Origin: Istiophorus platypterus
Taxonomy: Eukaryota > Chordata > Actinopteri > Istiophoriformes > Istiophoridae
DNA length: 64,000 nt
Assembly: GCA_016859345.1 (NCBI GenBank)
Contig: CM029114.1
Location: 11,678,501 to 11,742,500, forward strand
Reading direction: 5' to 3'
The position numbers and the translations under genes were made by a program. The notes below the pieces were generated by a model. The model did not search any database. It saw nothing but the letters and a program-made list of their open reading frames with translations, and had not been told where the DNA came from. The stretch's first letter is position 1; every line of letters starts with the position of its first letter. Positions 60,101-64,000 of the stretch are shown piece after piece.

Positions 60101-61217
60101 CAAACTAAGACATCTGAAAATGTCAACTTGGATCCTGCAGAGTTGTGATTGGCATTTTTTGACACTTTATAGAACAAAGGATTAACTGAGGAAAAAAAAA
60201 ATTGGCAGATTATAAAAATTGGATCCATTCATGAAAATAATCATAGTTACAGCTGTAGTTGCCACTTTACAGCCCCTGGACTAAGAAAGCTCTGCTGGGT
60301 CTTAAATTGCTGCTTGACTCTTCACTCAATCAGACTTTTCATTGAGTGTTGTGCCATTGTGTCTTTACATTAGACATTATGATGGGAATAAGGTACCAAT
60401 TCCTAATAAGGTACCATGTATATAGAGTTTATAAGTTACTTTATTAATGGTTAATACATCATTTATTAGTCTTCATAGATCAATATTAGCCATTCATAAG
60501 AATGACTACTGAGTTGCCAGATTGTGAAAAACCCCCATAATGCTTTGTCTTTTCCATTTGGTATCCAAGAACAGCCTGAGATCTAAAAAAAACCTCTTGG
60601 ATGAATGGCGAAACTTAAGTATATACAAGTATATACAGCCAAGTCCAGTTGCCCGTGGTTCACTTCTTCTTGGATAAACATGAACTGGATGAACTTGATG
60701 ACTGAGAATCTTCGCAGATTTCGTTTTGGTATTAATACAGTTAGTTGTTTATAAATCATAGCAAATACTCTCAATCTGATGGAATGATTATGTCAAAGCT
60801 TGTAATCTGAAGAACGGCACCAACATTAGACGTGATTCAGCGCCTGAGGAGGGTCCCATTAACATTCCCGCTGAATGAGATCCGTTGTCTAGTCCAGTAG
60901 TTGGATCAAGCTTCCTTTATTCCATGAACACACAGCATTACAAGGCAGTGGATGGAAAGAGTGACTTTTCCCTTGTGTTGTTTTTAGGACACTGATATTA
61001 CAATGGAAGAGGGATCACCTACCGGTATTTCTATTGACTGCAGTTTGAGGTCACAGGGCGGTTTGAGGGCCTTCGGCCGGCTGGCGAACCAGTAGGTGGT
61101 GATGGCAGCGAAAGCGCCCATACCCATGAGAGCGTTGGTAGGCAAGCTGCGCACATACTGACGAAAATCATCCAGCTCGGGAATGCGCAGCTGTCTCAGG
61201 ACTTCCTGAGCCTGCAT
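52334..61217 (-). CDS. acsl1: Long-chain acyl-CoA synthetase 1
   Basis: Twenty coding exons plus one alternative, minus strand: 61023-61217, 59250-59364, 59080-59144, 58880-58981, 58632-58731, 58334-58509, 58194-58226, 57911-57962, 57744-57817, 56826-56903 (or 56686-56763), 55696-55830, 55293-55427, 54911-55006, 54750-54822, 54535-54623, 53586-53702, 53322-53465, 53085-53186, 52934-53005, 52334-52474. They give 697 residues (human 698). The enzyme activates long-chain fatty acids to acyl-CoA with ATP at ER and outer mitochondrial membranes. The N-terminus (MQAQEVLRQLRIPELDDFRQYV) and following membrane anchor (LMGMGAFAAITTYW) are typical of ACSL1. The AMP-binding loop is FTSGTTGNPKGA; YGQTECTAG, GWLHTGD and IDRKKHIFKLAQGEY follow. 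The start is ATG 61217, matching the mammalian one. A proposed untranslated exon lies upstream near 63190. Two gate exons allow F or Y isoforms. Confidence 0.95.
52535..52740. repeat. Teleost short interspersed repeat, copy 3
   Basis: GTGCTGCCACTAATGATTATTTTTATCATTTATTAATCATTTGG, then CCAAAACAAGTGAGGG and TTGTTTATCCAACCAAAAAGAT, in the order of the other copies. It lies in the last acsl1 intron. Confidence 0.65.
56686..56763 (-). other. acsl1: acsl1 alternative exon, Y-gate
   Basis: Complete 26-codon exon with acceptor CCTCCACAG and donor GTATGT. It encodes a segment ending HVSYLPLAHMFERVVQ. It has the same length and phase as the F-gate exon just upstream, and the two differ mainly in the first half and at the gate residue (Tyr here). 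In ACSL1 and ACSL6 of other vertebrates such paired exons are known to be used one at a time. Confidence 0.85.
56826..56903 (-). other. acsl1: acsl1 alternative exon, F-gate
   Basis: Complete 26-codon exon encoding GSMRPSSKDVLISFLPLAHM followed by FERVVE, with Phe as gate residue. Only 62 bases separate its 3' end from the Y-gate exon. Confidence 0.85.
57136..57170. repeat. (AAT)n microsatellite in acsl1 intron
   Basis: About ten tandem AAT units. Confidence 0.9.
57454..57508. repeat. Poly-G run and (TTAAAAA)n repeat in acsl1 intron
   Basis: A run of about 13 G is followed by four copies of a 7-base A-rich unit (ATTAAAA). Just past it, CACTCTTGAGGGGGTGGTTGTGG has no clear meaning. Confidence 0.85.
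59938..60262. repeat. Teleost short interspersed repeat, copy 4
   Basis: ACTAGGGCTAAAATATTTGGTCAATTAGTCGATCAACAGAAAAATAATGATTATTCG, then CAACATCTTTGGGTTTCGGACTTTTGGTCAACCAAACTAAGACATC, and ending AAAATAATCATAGTTACAGCTGTAG. This is the best preserved of the four copies. It lies in the first coding intron of acsl1. Confidence 0.8.
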
Positions 61218-61259
61218 GGCTGTTCTGCACTGACCCTGCACAGAATCAGACAGGGGAAC

Positions 61260-61899
61260 ATTAAATCTTGAAAATTTTAGTCTTACTTCTGCACTTCTTC
61301 TGCATGTTTGTCTCTGTTCTGATTTGTTTTATTGAAATAATCCACACTTGTTTAATTCAATGTAATCTAAACACAAATGCTGTTCGTGCCTTCTAAATGT
61401 ATCATGTAATTTTAAAGGAAATTATCCATGTGAGGGGGTTTCCCTGGTTAATGCTTTTCCTACAGAGTCCTAAAGGATGTGGTGATATAGCAGGATGTAG
61501 TAATTTATCATTTTAACAGTGGGTGTCTTGTTTTAAATCATTACACATCAACATGAGATCCAGCTCAAACTGGAGATGAAGTGGTCCCATTCAGAGTTAC
61601 AGGCAATTTACTGTTGTCTGTGTCCACATATTTACATGTACATTATATGCAATACTGCATAAACCCTATGCAATTGGAGTTTTTCCTTTTGTTTTTTTTA
61701 TATCTAATATAAACTTCACCATTAAAGGTTTACATGGGGGTGTGGCATGCAATACAACTGCAATTATTAGACAATCAATGAGTCAATCCAAAAAAAAATT
61801 AAGGTTCTCAAATGTGAAAATGCGCAGTTTTCCCATACTTAAAAACTATAGAAAATTTTAATTCATTTTGTTCTTGCACATTTTTAAATCTTAATTTTG

Positions 61900-61930
<31 letters not shown>

Positions 61931-63180
61931 GACAGTCTTTAAGGGAATAGTAAATTACATCTTTGTAGTGAAATTTAGGTCCTTGAATGAGAAAAGAACA
62001 TTTTAATGACTGCCTCCTTTTTTGACTTGGCTTTCCTTGAACACACTTCTAATATAAATTCAAAAGGTTGAGAAATACAATGCTGAAAGTACAATGTGTA
62101 TGTTTTCCATTGTTTGTAGAAGTGCTATCCTATTCAACAGCTGTGCACTTGGAAACAAGACACAGGAAGGAAATGTGACTCAACACCAATCCTCACATCG
62201 CCTCCAAGGAGAGATGAGGACATGACCGCAGACACGAGACACAGTACACTGAACTCTACAACACTCGAGCTTCCTGGTCGGGATATTTAAGAAATGAGCT
62301 CACTGGGCTGGAGGCTCAGTCCTTAAAGCACTTATACAGTAAGTCTCTGTACTGCTAAACTTTCAATACAACAGTCAAACAATGGCCGAAATTAAACCAA
62401 CTGTCTGTGACTTTAATTACACATTATGTAAAATGAAAATTATATTAATCTGTGGCAGGGAATAAAACTCACAGACCACTATATATAAGCAGCAATTATT
62501 TTTCAATCTTTACATCCAAATATAGAAATACATTCATTAATATCTCACTCTTTCAACATTCAATGTTTCTTTTTCTCTTTTCAATTATCAGCTGTTATCG
62601 GACTGGGAGCTTCGTGTTCAGCTCACTTGACCTCTAGATCGGAAAGTAAGAAACCTGTGGGTACATCAGCATATGAACAACCACCATGGAGGTAACAATT
62701 GACTTCTCACCTACTTCTATTATCAACACCAAGCCTGTGACATATGGGACGGCTGCCAACTGGGACAAAGTGTTGTATAGAAGCTGCCTGACATGCTCCT
62801 TATAATTCATTGCTTACTATGTGCAACTTCAATGCATTAATTGCACTTAAATGGGATCTATGTAAATTACTTTAGTTTTTATATTCAGACACTGAGAGAA
62901 AAAGTAACTGCAGGATAAATGAAAGTTGTATTTGTCCTCTATGAAAAAAAAATGTATATTTATCTGAAAATAGATATATATCTATATATAGAGATTTCTT
63001 TTTAAATCCATATTAAACCTCACAAGAGCCCCTCTAAATATTGCAGGTTTTAGCCCATTAGCCGCTATGAAAGCCGAGCAATGATTAGACCACTTCTACG
63101 TCCTCTCCAGGGCAGCAAAACAGATTTTCTGAAAATGTGTCAAAAATCAATGCTGCACTAAGAAAAAAAAAACAAATCTC
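61260..63180. other. Upstream intron or spacer of acsl1
   Basis: AT-rich sequence without a recognised exon. It holds a short (TA)n tract at 61902-61927. If the untranslated exon near 63190 is right, this is the first acsl1 intron. Confidence 0.5.
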
Positions 63181-63189
63181 TATACTCAC

Positions 63190-63300
63190 AGGCAGGCAGT
63201 GTTTATATGAGAAAAGGTAGAGACTGTGTCCAAAGGTGCAGAGGTGTAGTTTGTCTGAAAGGCCCTGTGCTCCAACTGTTGCTATTAGAAGGACTCACAA
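63190..63300 (-). other. Possible untranslated first exon of acsl1
   Basis: On the minus strand a consensus donor GTGAGT (63184-63189) follows a moderately GC-rich stretch containing CTCATATAAACAC. The first coding exon of acsl1 starts at an acceptor (TTCTGTGCAG, ending near 61241), so an upstream exon is required. This candidate is plausible but unproven. Confidence 0.35.
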
Positions 63301-64000
63301 TGACCTCTAATAGACCTCGGAGATTCTCACAACTATGAATAGCAGGAACACGCCCCTTTCAAACAGAAACACAGACGCATGAGACACGCCAGCCACTCAG
63401 AGAGCGTATACAAAAAGCAGGTTGATGTCATTTTTTTTCCCTGAACATATCTGCACCAGAAAACACCAGAATTTTAGAATATAACAAATTTATGTGTCTG
63501 TGTGTAGTTTAACAATAATGATGGCTGGAAATGCAACTGCAGAAGGATAAGAGTGCTGACCTGAGTGATTCAAGAATTTTTCATTAATGTTTATTAAGTA
63601 TGAATGACCAGTATCTTATCGTGCATTATCTAGACACAGTGTGTACAATTCTTGTGTTGCTGAGCGCTCGAACTTAGTGAACCAGTCTACCAAAGAATTA
63701 CACATTAATCACAACAAAGTCTTTGTATTCTACATGATAGATATGTTGACAAATTCCTCTATTTTACACTGATATCCAAGAGTATATGAGAACTAACATT
63801 GACATAGCTTTGATACACACAAAGTTGAGTATATGTGCAGATATCCTGGAGTCTCGGATAATGGGTTATAATTTCCAGCTAATTAACTAAAAGGTGAGAT
63901 AATCTGCACCCTATTTTCCCACATATTCAACTTTTGAGACAGTGGAAAACCGTGGTAAATATGTGGACACATTAATGTGTGTGTGGATTCATTCATTTAC
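63300..64000. other. Right-hand end, no gene recognised
   Basis: AT-rich sequence, presumably acsl1 upstream region. Nothing further is supported. Confidence 0.5.

Overview
The window reads as a teleost fish nuclear genome segment, probably percomorph. It has compact multi-exon vertebrate genes with GT-AG introns, AT-rich spacers, fish L2-type LINE pieces and several short repeat families common in ray-finned fishes. It shows no prokaryotic genes, tRNA, rRNA or CRISPR array. Gene names come from recognising the protein families by eye; exon borders were placed by matching splice sites and reading phase, and every recognised gene closes into one continuous frame.

Layout from left to right: (1) about 3.0-4.3 kb, minus strand: a small three-exon gene encoding a signal peptide, a Thr/Ala/Arg-rich GC minisatellite tract and a GPI-type tail. 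(2) 5.2-7.3 kb: a short repeat and L2-like LINE pieces. (3) 8.3-10.2 kb, minus: ccdc86. (4) 11.8-19.0 kb, plus: glb1, lysosomal beta-galactosidase, 16 exons. (5) 21.0-24.9 kb, plus: cldnd1, four exons, with LINE debris in its last intron. (6) 27.1-30.2 kb, minus: acy3, an aspartoacylase-family amidohydrolase. (7) 30.2-37.1 kb: a long spacer with no gene seen. (8) 37.2-40.5 kb, plus: a tachykinin receptor of the NK3 type. (9) 41.7-43.7 kb, minus: a secreted, GPI-type ecto-ADP-ribosyltransferase-like gene with an altered active site. (10) 47.2-50.6 kb, plus: primpol, with untranslated exons from about 46 kb. (11) 52.3-61.2 kb, minus: acsl1, convergent with primpol and carrying a pair of mutually exclusive fatty-acid-gate exons.

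The genes do not form a pathway. They are a housekeeping and receptor mix kept together by vertebrate synteny; from general knowledge, primpol and acsl1 are also near neighbours in mammals. The points most worth a second look are the minisatellite-coded Thr/Ala/Arg protein at 3.0-4.3 kb, the Val-for-Arg change in the ADP-ribosyltransferase triad with its short GPI-tail exon, three GC-AG introns in glb1, and the F/Y gate exon pair of acsl1 separated by only 62 bases.
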